Below, one piece after another: positions 26,954 to 36,479 of a DNA stretch of 64,000 nucleotides. The position numbers were made by a program, and so were the translations under genes. Below the pieces are notes generated by a model. That model ran no database searches and was not told the DNA's origin. It was given only the letters and a program-made list of their open reading frames with translations. Position 1 is the first letter of the stretch, and every line of letters starts with the position of its first letter. Location: positions 16,403 through 80,402 of the forward strand of contig NZ_QPLT01000016.1 of assembly GCF_003666015.1 (NCBI RefSeq). Reading direction: 5' to 3'. The DNA is from Halorubrum sp. Atlit-26R. GTDB lineage: Archaea > Halobacteriota > Halobacteria > Halobacteriales > Haloferacaceae.

Positions 26954-27319
26954 ATGGAGAAGGTGTCCCTCGGCGAGGCGTTCGACTCGTTCGACGAGAC
27001 GTGGTCGCCGCGGCTCGCCGGCGAGCTCAACGGACAGGCGGTGAAGCTCGCGAAGGCGGACGGCGAGTTCGTCTGGCATCGGCACGAAGACGCCGACGAG
27101 CTGTTCCTCGTCAACGCGGGGCGGCTCCGGATCGAGTTCCGCGAGGAGGCGGACGCCGTGTTAGAGGAGGGGGAGTTCGCGATCGTCCCGCGCGGGACCG
27201 AACACCGGCCCGTCGCCGAGCCCGAGGCGGAAATCGTCCTCTTCGAGCCGAGCGAGACGCGCAACACGGGCGACGTCGAGACCGACGAGACGGTGACCGA
27301 CTTGGAGCGGCTCGACTAA
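26954..27319 (+). CDS. Cupin-domain protein
   Basis: 121 residues. A single cupin barrel with metal ligands in WHRHEDADELFLVNAG (His, His, Glu) and a second histidine in PRGTEHRPVAE. Function unknown; such small cupins often act on sugars or as stress proteins. GCGATTTTACC about 27-35 nt upstream is a plausible TATA region. Convergent with the membrane protein at 27323. Confidence 0.85.
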   Translation: MEKVSLGEAFDSFDETWSPRLAGELNGQAVKLAKADGEFVWHRHEDADELFLVNAGRLRIEFREEADAVLEEGEFAIVPRGTEHRPVAEPEAEIVLFEPSETRNTGDVETDETVTDLERLD

Positions 27320-27322
27320 CTC

Positions 27323-27661
27323 TCACGTCACCACGGCCCGCGCGAGCGACCCGAACAGCGGCAGCCCCAGCGCCGCGCCGACCGTGACGTAGACGACCGG
27401 GAACATGTCCGACGCCGCGCCGGCCGCCGGGCCGAGCGAGGCCGCGAACGCGGCGAGACAGACGACGCCCGCGCCGAGCGCGTAGCCGGCGCCCCGACGG
27501 ACTGTCGGCGCCACGAGCGACGCGAGCGCGCCCGCCGCGATCAGCCCGAGCCAGTGGACCGACACGAGCGCGACGCCGACCGCGAGCGCGGCGACGAGGG
27601 CGGCGACGTGAAGTCGCGGCTCCGTCCTGACGCGGTCCAGAAGGGCTGTGGAGTCGCTCAT
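27323..27661 (-). CDS. Small membrane protein overlapping the penicillin acylase gene
   Basis: 112 residues with about three or four hydrophobic segments. The ATG (27661) overlaps the stop codon of the upstream acylase gene (ATGA), indicating translational coupling. It could help anchor or export the acylase; no family recognised. Confidence 0.7.
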   Translation of the reverse strand: MSDSTALLDRVRTEPRLHVAALVAALAVGVALVSVHWLGLIAAGALASLVAPTVRRGAGYALGAGVVCLAAFAASLGPAAGAASDMFPVVYVTVGAALGLPLFGSLARAVVT

Positions 27662-30114
27662 TCCGATTCCTCCGTCGGCTCGAACCGCACCGCCGGCTCG
27701 CCGCCGGCGCCGAGCGGCATCGGGCGCTGGTCGTTGTCGAGCCAGCGCCGGAGCTGGTCGTCGTAGTGCTCCGAGAAGTAGTCGCCGGAGTTCCCGCCCG
27801 GCAGGACCGCGGTCGCGTCGGTCCCGGGGCGCACCACCATCCGCCAGCTCGACCCGACCGACGACTCGACGCGGTAGTTCTTCACCGTCGCGGGCGAGCC
27901 GTCCACGGGCAGCTCCTCGTAGTTCAGGAACGGCGCCTCGCCGCCGACGGGGTGGCTCATCGCCCGCGTAGTGTTGTAGTCGCCGTACCGCTCCCACCCG
28001 GCCTCGTCTATCTCGTCGAGCGCGTCGCCGAGGGCCGCGACCGCCAGATCGGTCCGCGAGCGCCCGTCGAACAGCGGGTCGTCGTCGGGGAGCCGCGCCA
28101 GCGTCCAGTCGCTCGGGTAGTAGGACTCGCCGAGGTCGGCGTCGGAGAACGCGGGACCGAAGACGCGCTCGCGGAACGCCGGCAGGTACCGGGCGAACAG
28201 CAGCGCGGCGCGGGAGTCGCGCCGCATCCGGTAGTCCCACTCGTCGAGGGCGTCGGCGGCGTCGACCAGCGAGGTTGCGGGGTCGGGCCGGTCGCGGACC
28301 GCCTCGACCAGTTCGGGGACGAGCTCCGGCGCTCGCCCGTCGCGCACGTTGCTCTGGAGCGCGCGGTGGAAGTCGGGGTCGGTCGGCTCGCCCTCATCGA
28401 CTCGCTCGGCCAGCCGGTCCGCGATCCGCGCGCCGCGGTACGGCGTCGCGTAGTCGACGCCGACGTAGTGGACCGGGTCGTCGATCGGACGCTGGTTCGC
28501 CGTCGAGAGCGCGTCGGGGTCGATCGCGTGCGGCTTCTCCTCGAAGGGGACGAACCCCTCCCACGAGGACTCGCCGAACGGCTCGAACCCGCGCCACTCC
28601 CCCTCACCGGCGGAGCCGTCGAAGATCCGGTCGCCGTCGACGACCTCGCCGTCGGTCCGACGGATCGGCAGGCGCCCGGTCGCGTAGTAGAGCGTCCGGC
28701 CGTCGGCGTCCGCGTACACGAGGTTCTGCGTCGGGAGGTCGAAGTCGCGCGTCGCCTCCAGCAGGTCGTCGAGCCCTTCGCTGCGCCCGTACGCCTCGAT
28801 GGCGGTCGTCGTGCGCGTCGCGGTGTGGCCGGTCCACGCGACGCCGACCGTCCGCCCCTCGCGCTCGATCAGGGGGCCGTGGACGGTGCGGCGCACGCGG
28901 AGCTCGCGGTCCTCGCCGTCGGCCACCGGAATCGTTTCGCGGCGGTCGACCTCGAAGTCGCGCCACTCCCCGTCGTACCGGTAGCGGTCGCCCGCGTCGT
29001 CGATGTCGTACCGGTAGCAGTCGAGCACGTCGGCGCCGAGGTTGGTGAACGACCACGCGCCCCGGTCGTTCGCGCCCGCGATGACGAACGGGACGCCGGA
29101 GAACGTCGCCCCCCGCACCGAGCGCTCGGGCGTGTCGACCGACTGCTCGTACCACAGCGGCGGCGCCTGGAGGGAGAGGTGCGGGTCGTACGCGAGTATC
29201 GGCGTCCCGCTCTCGGTGTGCTCGCCGGAGACGACCCAGCTGTTCGAGCCGACGCCGGTCGGCGACTCGAAGCCGGAGAGCCAGTCGGTCAGCGCGGGGT
29301 CGACGGGGGCGGCGGAGTCCGACGGTCGTCCGCCGGACCGTCGTTCGTCCGCACGCGGCACGGACTCCCGCGTCCCGCCGAGCCGCGTCTCGGTCCCGTC
29401 GAGGATCGTCTCGTCGTGGTCGTACCGCTTCGGGAACAGCGTTTCCGCGCGCTCCGCGCCGAGGCGGTCGGCGACGAGCGCGCGCCGCAGTTCGCCGAAG
29501 CTCCCGGTGAGCGTCCACGAGATCTGCTTCTCCATCAGCATCGAGTCGACCGGGGTCCACGGCTCGGGCTCGTAGCCGATCAGCTCGAACTCCAGCGGGA
29601 GCGGCAGGTCCTCCATCGCCGCGTTGACGCCGTCGGCGAACGCCTCGACGAGCGGGCCGGCGCGCGTCTCGGCGACCGCGTCCCAGGTGGCCGCGGCGGC
29701 GTCGGCGAAGCCCATGGCGACGTTGAACTCGTCGCTGTCGAGCGTCGCCTCGCCGATCACCTCGGAGAGCCGGCCGCGCATCACCCGGCGCTGGAGGTCC
29801 ATCGCGAACAGCCGGTCGAACGCCTGGCAGTAGCCGACGGCGAAGTACGCCGCGGGCTCCGCGTCGGCCTCGACCTGCGGGACGCCGAACTCGTCGCGCG
29901 AGACGCTCGCGGCGCCGTGGGGACTCTCGACCGTCTCGGGGAGCGACCGGTCGGCCGCGTCCCACGCCTCGCCCGACGGCGGGGCGAACGAGTCGAGGAG
30001 GTCCGCCGCGTCGCTCGCCGCCAGCCCGGCGCTGCCGGCCGCGAGGACGCTCGCGAGGACCGCGCGGCGCGTGGTGTCGCGTGTCACCTCCCGACCGAGG
30101 CCGCGGACCCTCAT
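27658..30114 (-). CDS. Penicillin acylase-family Ntn hydrolase, Tat-exported
   Basis: 818 residues. N-terminal twin-arginine signal TTRRAVLASVLAAGSAG (about 14-30). The alpha part is followed by the autocleavage site in VGSNSWVVSG, whose serine would become the N-terminal nucleophile of the beta chain (about residue 300). Downstream family elements include AYDPHLSLQAPPLWYE and the asparagine-bearing NQRPIDD region. It hydrolyses acyl amides, perhaps beta-lactams or acyl-homoserine lactones; the substrate is not predictable. The ATG at 30114 gives the signal peptide; a longer frame upstream overlaps the divergent CinA-like gene. Confidence 0.88.
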   Translation of the reverse strand: MRVRGLGREVTRDTTRRAVLASVLAAGSAGLAASDAADLLDSFAPPSGEAWDAADRSLPETVESPHGAASVSRDEFGVPQVEADAEPAAYFAVGYCQAFDRLFAMDLQRRVMRGRLSEVIGEATLDSDEFNVAMGFADAAAATWDAVAETRAGPLVEAFADGVNAAMEDLPLPLEFELIGYEPEPWTPVDSMLMEKQISWTLTGSFGELRRALVADRLGAERAETLFPKRYDHDETILDGTETRLGGTRESVPRADERRSGGRPSDSAAPVDPALTDWLSGFESPTGVGSNSWVVSGEHTESGTPILAYDPHLSLQAPPLWYEQSVDTPERSVRGATFSGVPFVIAGANDRGAWSFTNLGADVLDCYRYDIDDAGDRYRYDGEWRDFEVDRRETIPVADGEDRELRVRRTVHGPLIEREGRTVGVAWTGHTATRTTTAIEAYGRSEGLDDLLEATRDFDLPTQNLVYADADGRTLYYATGRLPIRRTDGEVVDGDRIFDGSAGEGEWRGFEPFGESSWEGFVPFEEKPHAIDPDALSTANQRPIDDPVHYVGVDYATPYRGARIADRLAERVDEGEPTDPDFHRALQSNVRDGRAPELVPELVEAVRDRPDPATSLVDAADALDEWDYRMRRDSRAALLFARYLPAFRERVFGPAFSDADLGESYYPSDWTLARLPDDDPLFDGRSRTDLAVAALGDALDEIDEAGWERYGDYNTTRAMSHPVGGEAPFLNYEELPVDGSPATVKNYRVESSVGSSWRMVVRPGTDATAVLPGGNSGDYFSEHYDDQLRRWLDNDQRPMPLGAGGEPAVRFEPTEESE

Positions 30115-30178
30115 TATTATTCGGGTGCGGGCGGGCGCCGGGAAACGTACATCCGTCGGCCGACCGTACCGCGGACCG

Positions 30179-30919
30179 ATGGAGGTCGCGCTGATCACGG
30201 TCGGGGACGAACTGCTCTCGGGCGACACGGTGAACACGAACGCGAACTGGCTCGCCGCGGCGCTGAGCGAGCGCGGCGTCGCCGTGGAGCGGATCCTCTC
30301 GATCCCGGACGACAGGGCCGAGATCGCGGCGCGCGTCCGGGAGTACGCCGCCGACTTCGACGCCGTGATCGTCACGGGCGGGATCGGCAGCACCCCGGAC
30401 GACGTGACGATGGAGGCGGTCGCGGACGCGTTCGACCGCGAGATGGCCCCGACCGAGCTCACGCGCGAATCGGTCGAGCGCCGGCTGGCCGCGATCCGCG
30501 AGCGGGTGCCCGACCGCGAGTTCGACGTCGACGTCGAGGCGGAGGCGTCGGTCCCCGAGGGGAGCCGCCCCCTGGTGACCGAGGTCGGGCTGGCGCCGGG
30601 CTGCGTGATCGAGAACGTGTACGTCATGCCCGGCATTCCGGACGAACTGAAGGCTACGTTCGAGACGGTCGCCGACGAGTTCGGGGGCGACCGCCGCTCG
30701 CGGTTCCTCTACACCGTCGAGCCGGAGTCGAACATCATCGACGCCTTAGCGGAGGCGACGGACCGGTTCGACGTGGCCGTCGGCTGTTACCCCGACCGCG
30801 AGGCGGACCACAACCGGCTGAAGGTGACCGCGACCGACGACGACGCGCTCGACGACGCCGCGGCGTGGCTGCTGGACCACGCGAACGCCAGCGAGACGAC
30901 GGTGTCGCGCGACTGGTGA
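30179..30919 (+). CDS. CinA-type molybdopterin-binding domain protein
   Basis: 246 residues. The N-terminal MoaB/Mog fold has ALITVGDELLSGDTVNTNANWLA-type sequence and the FDAVIVTGGIGSTPDDVT signature. The C-terminal part (VMPGIPDELKATFETV, then a small domain) matches the archaeal single-module CinA group. Likely pyrophosphatase or cofactor-salvage activity. Divergent from the acylase with about 65 nt between. Confidence 0.87.
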   Translation: MEVALITVGDELLSGDTVNTNANWLAAALSERGVAVERILSIPDDRAEIAARVREYAADFDAVIVTGGIGSTPDDVTMEAVADAFDREMAPTELTRESVERRLAAIRERVPDREFDVDVEAEASVPEGSRPLVTEVGLAPGCVIENVYVMPGIPDELKATFETVADEFGGDRRSRFLYTVEPESNIIDALAEATDRFDVAVGCYPDREADHNRLKVTATDDDALDDAAAWLLDHANASETTVSRDW

Positions 30920-31035
30920 GGGCGGTCCGCCCGGCGCCGCGCGATGCCCGTCCGCTCGCCGTCGTGACCGGTTCGACGATCCCGACACACAGCCGCGGAC
31001 GGGTTTTTTCCGTCCCCGAACTACGCCGGAGCACG

Positions 31036-31392
31036 ATGGCGAAAGCAGCAATCGTGATCCTCGCCGGCAACGAATCGCACGCCGACTACGGGCGCCTCGC
31101 GAACGCCCTCGAAGCGGCGAAGGAGTTCGCGGAGACCGACGGTGACGAGCTGGAGCTGATCTTCGACGGCGCCGGGACGCAGTGGATCCCGGAACTCGAA
31201 GACGAGGAGAGCGACTACCACGAGCTGTATCAGGCGGTCCGCGACGACGCCGCGGTCTGTGACTACTGTTCGAGCGCGTTCGACGTCGCGGACGCGGTCG
31301 ACGACGCCGGGCTGGCCACCCTCGCCGAGTACGACGGCCACCCGAGTATTCGGTCGCTCGTCGACGACGACTACGAAGTCATCACGTTCTGA
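31036..31392 (+). CDS. DsrE-family protein
   Basis: 118 residues. It starts MAKAAIVILAGNESHADYGR and contains the CDYCSSAF cysteine pair (about residues 76-79) expected for sulfur-relay or redox roles of DsrE/F-like proteins. GGTTTTTTCC about 30 nt upstream is the probable TATA region. Confidence 0.82.
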   Translation: MAKAAIVILAGNESHADYGRLANALEAAKEFAETDGDELELIFDGAGTQWIPELEDEESDYHELYQAVRDDAAVCDYCSSAFDVADAVDDAGLATLAEYDGHPSIRSLVDDDYEVITF

Positions 31393-31402
31393 ACGGCGTT
31401 TT

Positions 31403-31492
31403 CGGCCGACCCACCGCACTCAGCCGACCCATCACACTCGGCCGACCCACCGCACTCAGCCGACCCACCGCACTCAGCCGACCCACCGCACC
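31403..31492. repeat. Five tandem 18-bp repeats between convergent genes
   Basis: Units of the type C(A/G)GCCGACCCACCGCACT: 31403, 31421, 31439, 31457 and 31475. Only scattered substitutions separate them. They occupy most of the 111-bp gap between the DsrE-like stop and the SDR stop. Confidence 0.9.
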
Positions 31493-31503
31493 CGGCCGCG
31501 TCG

Positions 31504-32223
31504 TCAGATGAATTCCGAGGGGTTCGGCCCGTTCGTGACGTGAACCTCGAACGGCTGCGTGCCGACGTCGTCCCGCTCGACGAGGTGCCAGTACGTCTCG
31601 GCAATCTCGTCGGGGTCGAGGAACGTCTCGGCCTCGCGGTCGGGCTGCCGCTCGCGGGCGTCGGGCGAATCGATCTGGCCGTCGATCACGACGTGCGCGA
31701 CGTGGACGCCGTCGCCGCCGAACTCCTGCGCGATGTCCATCGCCATCCCGCGGGCGGCGAACTTCGCGGCCGTGAACCCGATCGCGCCGCCGCGGCTCCG
31801 CACCGCCGAGGTCGCGCCCGTGAAGATCACCGTGCCGCCGCCGGTTTCGAGCATGTCGCCGACGGCTTCCTGCGAGCAGACGAACGCGCCGCGGCCGTTG
31901 ACCGCCCACGCCTCCTCGAACGCCTCGACGCTCGTGTCCATGAGGCCGGTCCACGACGCGGCGCTCGCGTGGTTGACGAGCACGTCCACCGGTCCGAACG
32001 CCTCGCGGACGGTCTCGAACCCCTCCCGGATCGCGTCGACGTCGGTGAGGTCCGTCGTGACCGCGAGCCCCTCGCCCGGGTCGGGGAGGTCGCCCGCGAG
32101 CCCCTCGATGTACTCCGTCGAGCGCGCGAACAGGGCCACCCGGCACCCCTCCGCCGCGAACTTCCGCGCGAGCGACTCTCCGAGTCCCGGACCGACGCCG
32201 GCGACGACTACCGTGTGAGTCAT
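31504..32223 (-). CDS. SDR-family protein with Tyr-to-Phe change at the catalytic position
   Basis: 239 residues with a Rossmann fold. The cofactor loop is VVVAGVGPGLGESLARKF. NHASAASW corresponds to the NNAG region. The usual YxxxK active site reads GFTAAKF, that is Phe in place of Tyr, so ordinary dehydrogenase chemistry is doubtful. Next to a second SDR in the same direction. Confidence 0.85.
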   Translation of the reverse strand: MTHTVVVAGVGPGLGESLARKFAAEGCRVALFARSTEYIEGLAGDLPDPGEGLAVTTDLTDVDAIREGFETVREAFGPVDVLVNHASAASWTGLMDTSVEAFEEAWAVNGRGAFVCSQEAVGDMLETGGGTVIFTGATSAVRSRGGAIGFTAAKFAARGMAMDIAQEFGGDGVHVAHVVIDGQIDSPDARERQPDREAETFLDPDEIAETYWHLVERDDVGTQPFEVHVTNGPNPSEFI

Positions 32224-32327
32224 GACCGTGATACGGTCCGTCACGTGAAAACCGTCACGCCCCGGACGGTCCCCGCCGGCCGCGTCGGGGTTCGCCCGTT
32301 TCGAAGTCGATTCGCCGGACGCGCGGT

Positions 32328-33167
32328 TCAATCGGCCGCCTGCCCGCCGTCGACCGGGATCGTGTGGCCCGTGACGTACGAGGCGTCCGACGAGCAGAGG
32401 AACGCGACCGCGCCGGCGATCTCCTCGGGGTCCGCGATCCGACCCATCGGTACGTCCCGCATCGCGGAGGTGTCGTAGTCGGCCCGGACCGTCCGAATCG
32501 CGGTTCGGATCAGCCGCAGCGCGGTTCGGAGACGGTCGCGGAGCGACGGCGTCGAGCCGCCGGGCCCGTCACCGAGCAGCCCAGACTGGATGTTCGTCTT
32601 CGTCGGCCCGGGGGCGACCGCGTTGACCCGGATCCCGCGCTCGGCGTGTTCGAGCGCGACCGACTTCGTCAGGCCGACGACGCCGTGTTTGCTCGCCGAG
32701 TAGCTGGAGAGCCCGGGCATCCCGACCAGCCCCGCCTCCGACGCGGTGTTGACGATCGCCCCCTCGCCCTGCGATTTCATGACCGGAAGCTCGGCCTTCA
32801 GACAGGCCCAGACGCCTTTGAGGTTGACGTCGATGATCCGGTTCCAGCGCGCCTCAGATATCCCCGTCACGTCGACGAAGTCGGTCAGGATGCCGGCGTT
32901 GTTGTGCGCGAACTCCAGGCTCCCGTACGTCTCGACCGCCACGTCGACCATGTTCTCGACCGAGTCGGTGTCCGCGACGTCCACCTCGACGAAGGTCGCG
33001 TCGCCGCCGGCGTCGCGAATCCGGTCGACGGTCTCTCTCCCCTCGGCCGTCGCGATGTCCGCCGCGACGACGTTCGCGCCCTCCGCCGCGAAGCGACGCG
33101 CCGAGGCCCGACCGATCCCCGACCCCGCGCCCGTGACCAGCGCCGTCTTCCCCGCGATTCCGTTCAT
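32328..33167 (-). CDS. SDR-family dehydrogenase with a basic insertion
   Basis: 279 residues, classical SDR: TGAGSGIGRASARR cofactor loop, NNAGI, catalytic Ser in NTASEAGLVG and YSASKHG. The end CSSDASYVTGHTIPVDGG is typical of glucose-1-dehydrogenase/3-oxoacyl-reductase types. About 25 extra residues between TNIQSG and DVPMGRI form an arginine-rich amphipathic segment (RLRTALRLIRTAIRTVR), unusual in an acidic halophile protein. Confidence 0.9.
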   Translation of the reverse strand: MNGIAGKTALVTGAGSGIGRASARRFAAEGANVVAADIATAEGRETVDRIRDAGGDATFVEVDVADTDSVENMVDVAVETYGSLEFAHNNAGILTDFVDVTGISEARWNRIIDVNLKGVWACLKAELPVMKSQGEGAIVNTASEAGLVGMPGLSSYSASKHGVVGLTKSVALEHAERGIRVNAVAPGPTKTNIQSGLLGDGPGGSTPSLRDRLRTALRLIRTAIRTVRADYDTSAMRDVPMGRIADPEEIAGAVAFLCSSDASYVTGHTIPVDGGQAAD

Positions 33168-33258
33168 AGCTTCCCTCGTCGTTCGACGCCGCGGCGCAAA
33201 ACTCTTCAGGTGGCCCTCTCCTCGCCGGGCGACCCGAGGAGAGCGGCGAAAGGCCCCG

Positions 33259-36159
33259 CTACCCGTCCCGGTTGAGCCGTTCCCGGTGGAGTACCTCGCC
33301 CTCGGCGAAGACGACGGCGGCCAGTCCCGGCTCCGAGTCGACCGCGACGCTCGTCTCGTCGCCGGCGGTCACCTCGTCGGCGTCGGAGTCCCAGGGGCGC
33401 AATCCCTCGGTCGCGGGTTCCACGACCACGTCGAGGCGGTCGGCATCGAGCGCGTCACCGCCGACGTGAGAGAACGTCACGACGCCCCCCTCGCCGTCGT
33501 CGGCCGGTTCGTACGCGACCTCGAACGTCGCCTGCGGGGGGATAACGTGTTCCGTCACGGTTCGGGTCTCGTCGCCGGCGGTCCACTCGACGGCGACCGT
33601 CGTGCCGGCGGAGAGATCGCCGAGCGACAGCGTCTCGCCGCCGGTCAGCCGGTCCGTCTCGTCGGCGGGCTGATCCGTCGCGGGCTCGCCGTCGATCAGC
33701 ACTCGGAAGGCGTCGGCGTCGCGGCGAACCTCGCCGACGTAGCGGAGCGTGACCCCCGACCCCTCGTCGTCCCCGCCTCCGTCGTCAACGACGAACCCGC
33801 GGCGGGGCGCCGCCGAGAAGTGGCCGACGGAACTGGTCGCCGACCCGTTCTCGAACTCGGTGTGGACGCTGACGACGACGGTGTCGTCGAGCCCGACGTC
33901 GTCGACCGTGACGGCGTCTCCGGACGTGAGTTCGTCGTACTCGGCCGCGAACGCCGACTCCTGGTCGCGCTCTCGCCCGCCCAGTTCGCCAGCGCCGTTC
34001 ACCGACACGCGCAGCCGCTCGGGGTCGGCGGGCTGTTCGCCGACGTACTCGACCGTCATGGCCTCGGAGTCGGCGTCGTAGGTCGCCGCGACCGCGTCGC
34101 GTGCCGTGGTCGTGCCGCCGAGGTGGTGTTCGCGGTCGCCGCCGGTCCACACGAGTCGGACCCGCGACAGCGGCGGCACCGGAGCGGCAAAGGAGTCGTC
34201 CGGACCGAACTCGTCGAGCTCGTCCCCGGGCTGGACGTCGGCCGGGCTGCGACCGACCTGGAGCTCCAACTCCGACGCGGGAAGCGTCCGGCCGCTCCGG
34301 TGCTGGACCGTGATCTCGCCGGCGTCCGGGTCGTACTCGATCGACGCGCGCGTGTTCGGAACGACCTCGTGGTCGGCGATGACGACCGGCTCGTCCGGCT
34401 CCCGCCACTCGACGGTGAGGGTCTTCCCCAGCGGGAGCTCGCCGAGAACCAGTTCCTCGTCGCCCGAGAGGGTGTCGTGCTCGTCTGCGAACTGCGCGTC
34501 GGTCGGCTCTCCGTCGAGCAGAGTCACGAACGCCTCAGCGGGTCGGGGCTCCTCTCCGTCGTACCTGACCGTGGTCCCGTCCTCGCCGTGCGAGTGGACC
34601 CAAACGCGCGGGGGGCTGGCGCGGTAGTAGATGAGCGCGTCGCCGCCCGACGGTTGCTCGACGTCGAACTCCAGCTGTACGCTGTCGCCGATCGACACGT
34701 CCTCGACGGTGACCGCGTCGCCGGGGGTGAGCGTTCCGTCGGTGAACTCCTCGCCGGCTGTTTGGACCCCTTCCTCGCCGCGGTGGACCAGCCGAAGGCC
34801 GCTCGCGTCGGCGGGACGCTCGGCCTCGTAGGCGAGTTCCAACGTCTCGTCGCTCATGTCGTAGTCGACGGCGAACGCCTCGCGGTCGACCCGTTCGCTG
34901 GCGTACGTGTCGTAGACGTTCGCGTCCGGGTCGAACCACCGCAGCGTGACGGTCGCGATCAGTCCGGTCTCGACGGTGATCTCGTCGCCCGCGGCGAACT
35001 CCTTCCCGTCGAGGACCGTGTCGCTCACCTCCTCGCCGTCGTGCCACACCTCCAGCTCGTCGGCCGGCACGGCCTCGCCGTCGACGTGTTCGAACGTCAC
35101 GGTTCCGGCGGCGCGGTCGAACTCCGACCTGACTCGGGCGTCCGGCGACGCCTCGCGGTCGAGTTCCGGCGGGGCCTCGACGACGGCGTCGACGAGCGCG
35201 ACGCCGTCGGAACGCGTGATGTCCATTTCGACGGGGTCTGCGGGGTCGACCGTACGCACGAGTCGCCTGACGGTCCCGTCGTCGAGTTCGTCGGGAGCCC
35301 CGGCCGGACGGACCACGTACGCGTTCTCCGCCGTGCCGTCGATGTCTCGGAGGTCGTTCGGGTCGGTCTCGAAGCCGGCGGCGAACGCGTCCACCTCGTC
35401 GGGGACCGACAGCGGAAACGGACCGCCGGCGGCGTCCGGAACCAAAAGCACCGTTTCGAATCCACCGAGCTCGGGGAGGGCGGCCTCGCTCAGCGGCGAT
35501 TCCGCGAAACGGTCGGCCTCGTCGGCGGCGGCGTGGCCGGCAACGCGAGCGGCTTCGATCCGCCGGTCCCTCAGGTCGTCTTCCGACGGCTCAGCACCAC
35601 TGCGAGGGCTCGGCGAGTACCCACCGCCGGTCGCGGCGGCCGCCACGCCGTCGCCGGTGACGAGCGCGGTCTCACCGTCGTCGGCGAGCCGCCAGCCCGC
35701 AGGGAGATCGTCCGTCGTCTCGGCTTCCGCGGGGACGTCGTCGTTCGACTCATCGCCGCCCTCGCCGACCGCGATCGTCTCGCCGCGGTCGGAGCGGTCG
35801 AAACCGCCGGCCGCCGTCACCAGCCGGACCCCGCGTTCGGAGGGAGTGACTGCGACGGTCGCAGCCAACTCCTCGGCGTCGACGTCGAGCCGCTCGGCCG
35901 TGGAACGGGCGCGGTAGCTCAGATCCGCTTCCGCGTCGGCGTCGACGCGGTCCGCAATCACCATCGCGTACGCCGTTGACAGGGCGTCGCCCGTCGGCAG
36001 CGGGAGGAACGCGTCGGCGAACGGGGCCGAAACATCGACGTCGAGGTCTCTCGGTCGGCCTGTGACAGTCGCGTCGGTTTCGGGGGCGAGAACACCTGTC
36101 AGCGCTGCGAGCGTCAGAGCGCTTCCTCCGAGGAAGCGCCGACGGGAGGGTCGGACCAT
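33259..36159 (-). CDS. Large Tat-exported surface protein with seven pilin-like repeats
   Basis: 966 residues. Twin-arginine signal SRRRFLGGSALTLAALTGVL at the N-terminus. The first 340 residues form an acidic domain of unknown type. From about residue 350 there are seven units of about 85 residues, each with (V/L)xxxHxG...LxVxxDGE...GDxVTVxDV...VxxxW. This pattern recalls the extracellular domain of haloarchaeal type IV pilins. No C-terminal membrane anchor is seen; the protein ends LHRERLNRDG. Probably a secreted or cell-surface beta-sandwich protein; function unknown. Confidence 0.75.
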   Translation of the reverse strand: MVRPSRRRFLGGSALTLAALTGVLAPETDATVTGRPRDLDVDVSAPFADAFLPLPTGDALSTAYAMVIADRVDADAEADLSYRARSTAERLDVDAEELAATVAVTPSERGVRLVTAAGGFDRSDRGETIAVGEGGDESNDDVPAEAETTDDLPAGWRLADDGETALVTGDGVAAAATGGGYSPSPRSGAEPSEDDLRDRRIEAARVAGHAAADEADRFAESPLSEAALPELGGFETVLLVPDAAGGPFPLSVPDEVDAFAAGFETDPNDLRDIDGTAENAYVVRPAGAPDELDDGTVRRLVRTVDPADPVEMDITRSDGVALVDAVVEAPPELDREASPDARVRSEFDRAAGTVTFEHVDGEAVPADELEVWHDGEEVSDTVLDGKEFAAGDEITVETGLIATVTLRWFDPDANVYDTYASERVDREAFAVDYDMSDETLELAYEAERPADASGLRLVHRGEEGVQTAGEEFTDGTLTPGDAVTVEDVSIGDSVQLEFDVEQPSGGDALIYYRASPPRVWVHSHGEDGTTVRYDGEEPRPAEAFVTLLDGEPTDAQFADEHDTLSGDEELVLGELPLGKTLTVEWREPDEPVVIADHEVVPNTRASIEYDPDAGEITVQHRSGRTLPASELELQVGRSPADVQPGDELDEFGPDDSFAAPVPPLSRVRLVWTGGDREHHLGGTTTARDAVAATYDADSEAMTVEYVGEQPADPERLRVSVNGAGELGGRERDQESAFAAEYDELTSGDAVTVDDVGLDDTVVVSVHTEFENGSATSSVGHFSAAPRRGFVVDDGGGDDEGSGVTLRYVGEVRRDADAFRVLIDGEPATDQPADETDRLTGGETLSLGDLSAGTTVAVEWTAGDETRTVTEHVIPPQATFEVAYEPADDGEGGVVTFSHVGGDALDADRLDVVVEPATEGLRPWDSDADEVTAGDETSVAVDSEPGLAAVVFAEGEVLHRERLNRDG

Positions 36160-36479
36160 ACAAATCGATCTCGACCCCGCATGTAAAAACGGTCGATAAT
36201 ACAAATCGTCGTTGTAGTCTCCGGGTGCCCGGTGTCCTTGTTGTGCCCTCGTCGGCCGTCGGCTCCGCTATCGACGTACCGATCGTGGGTCGCGTCGAGA
36301 CGTCCCGAGCGGCGACGGGGACGGTAGCGCTTGTACCGGATTTTTATACTTTGTGAGGAGAGAATATCGCCGTTCACCGTCCGCCCGTACTACGAGCGAC
36401 GCCTTCGATGTTCGTCGGTAGGGCTCTTCACTCAGTATGCGACCGGATTGTCCGCCGCGGGTCTACTGTCGTCTCTCGG
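36160..36479 (-). promoter_or_regulatory. Intergenic region with the surface-protein promoter
   Basis: 320 nt. The minus strand has GTTTTTACA at 36182-36190, centred about 28 nt before the ATG at 36159, fitting a leaderless transcript. The remainder is unremarkable; a 62-codon plus-strand ORF at 36331 has no support. Confidence 0.5.

Noticed and set aside
27766..31392. 1208-codon plus-strand open frame
   Set aside because: Runs antisense through the acylase gene and out-of-frame through the CinA-like gene, and ends in the DsrE-like frame. Only the last 118 codons (from 31036) look real.
32746..35979. 1077-codon plus-strand open frame
   Set aside because: Antisense to the SDR and surface-protein genes, whose domains are clear. 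The reverse reading has no family feature.
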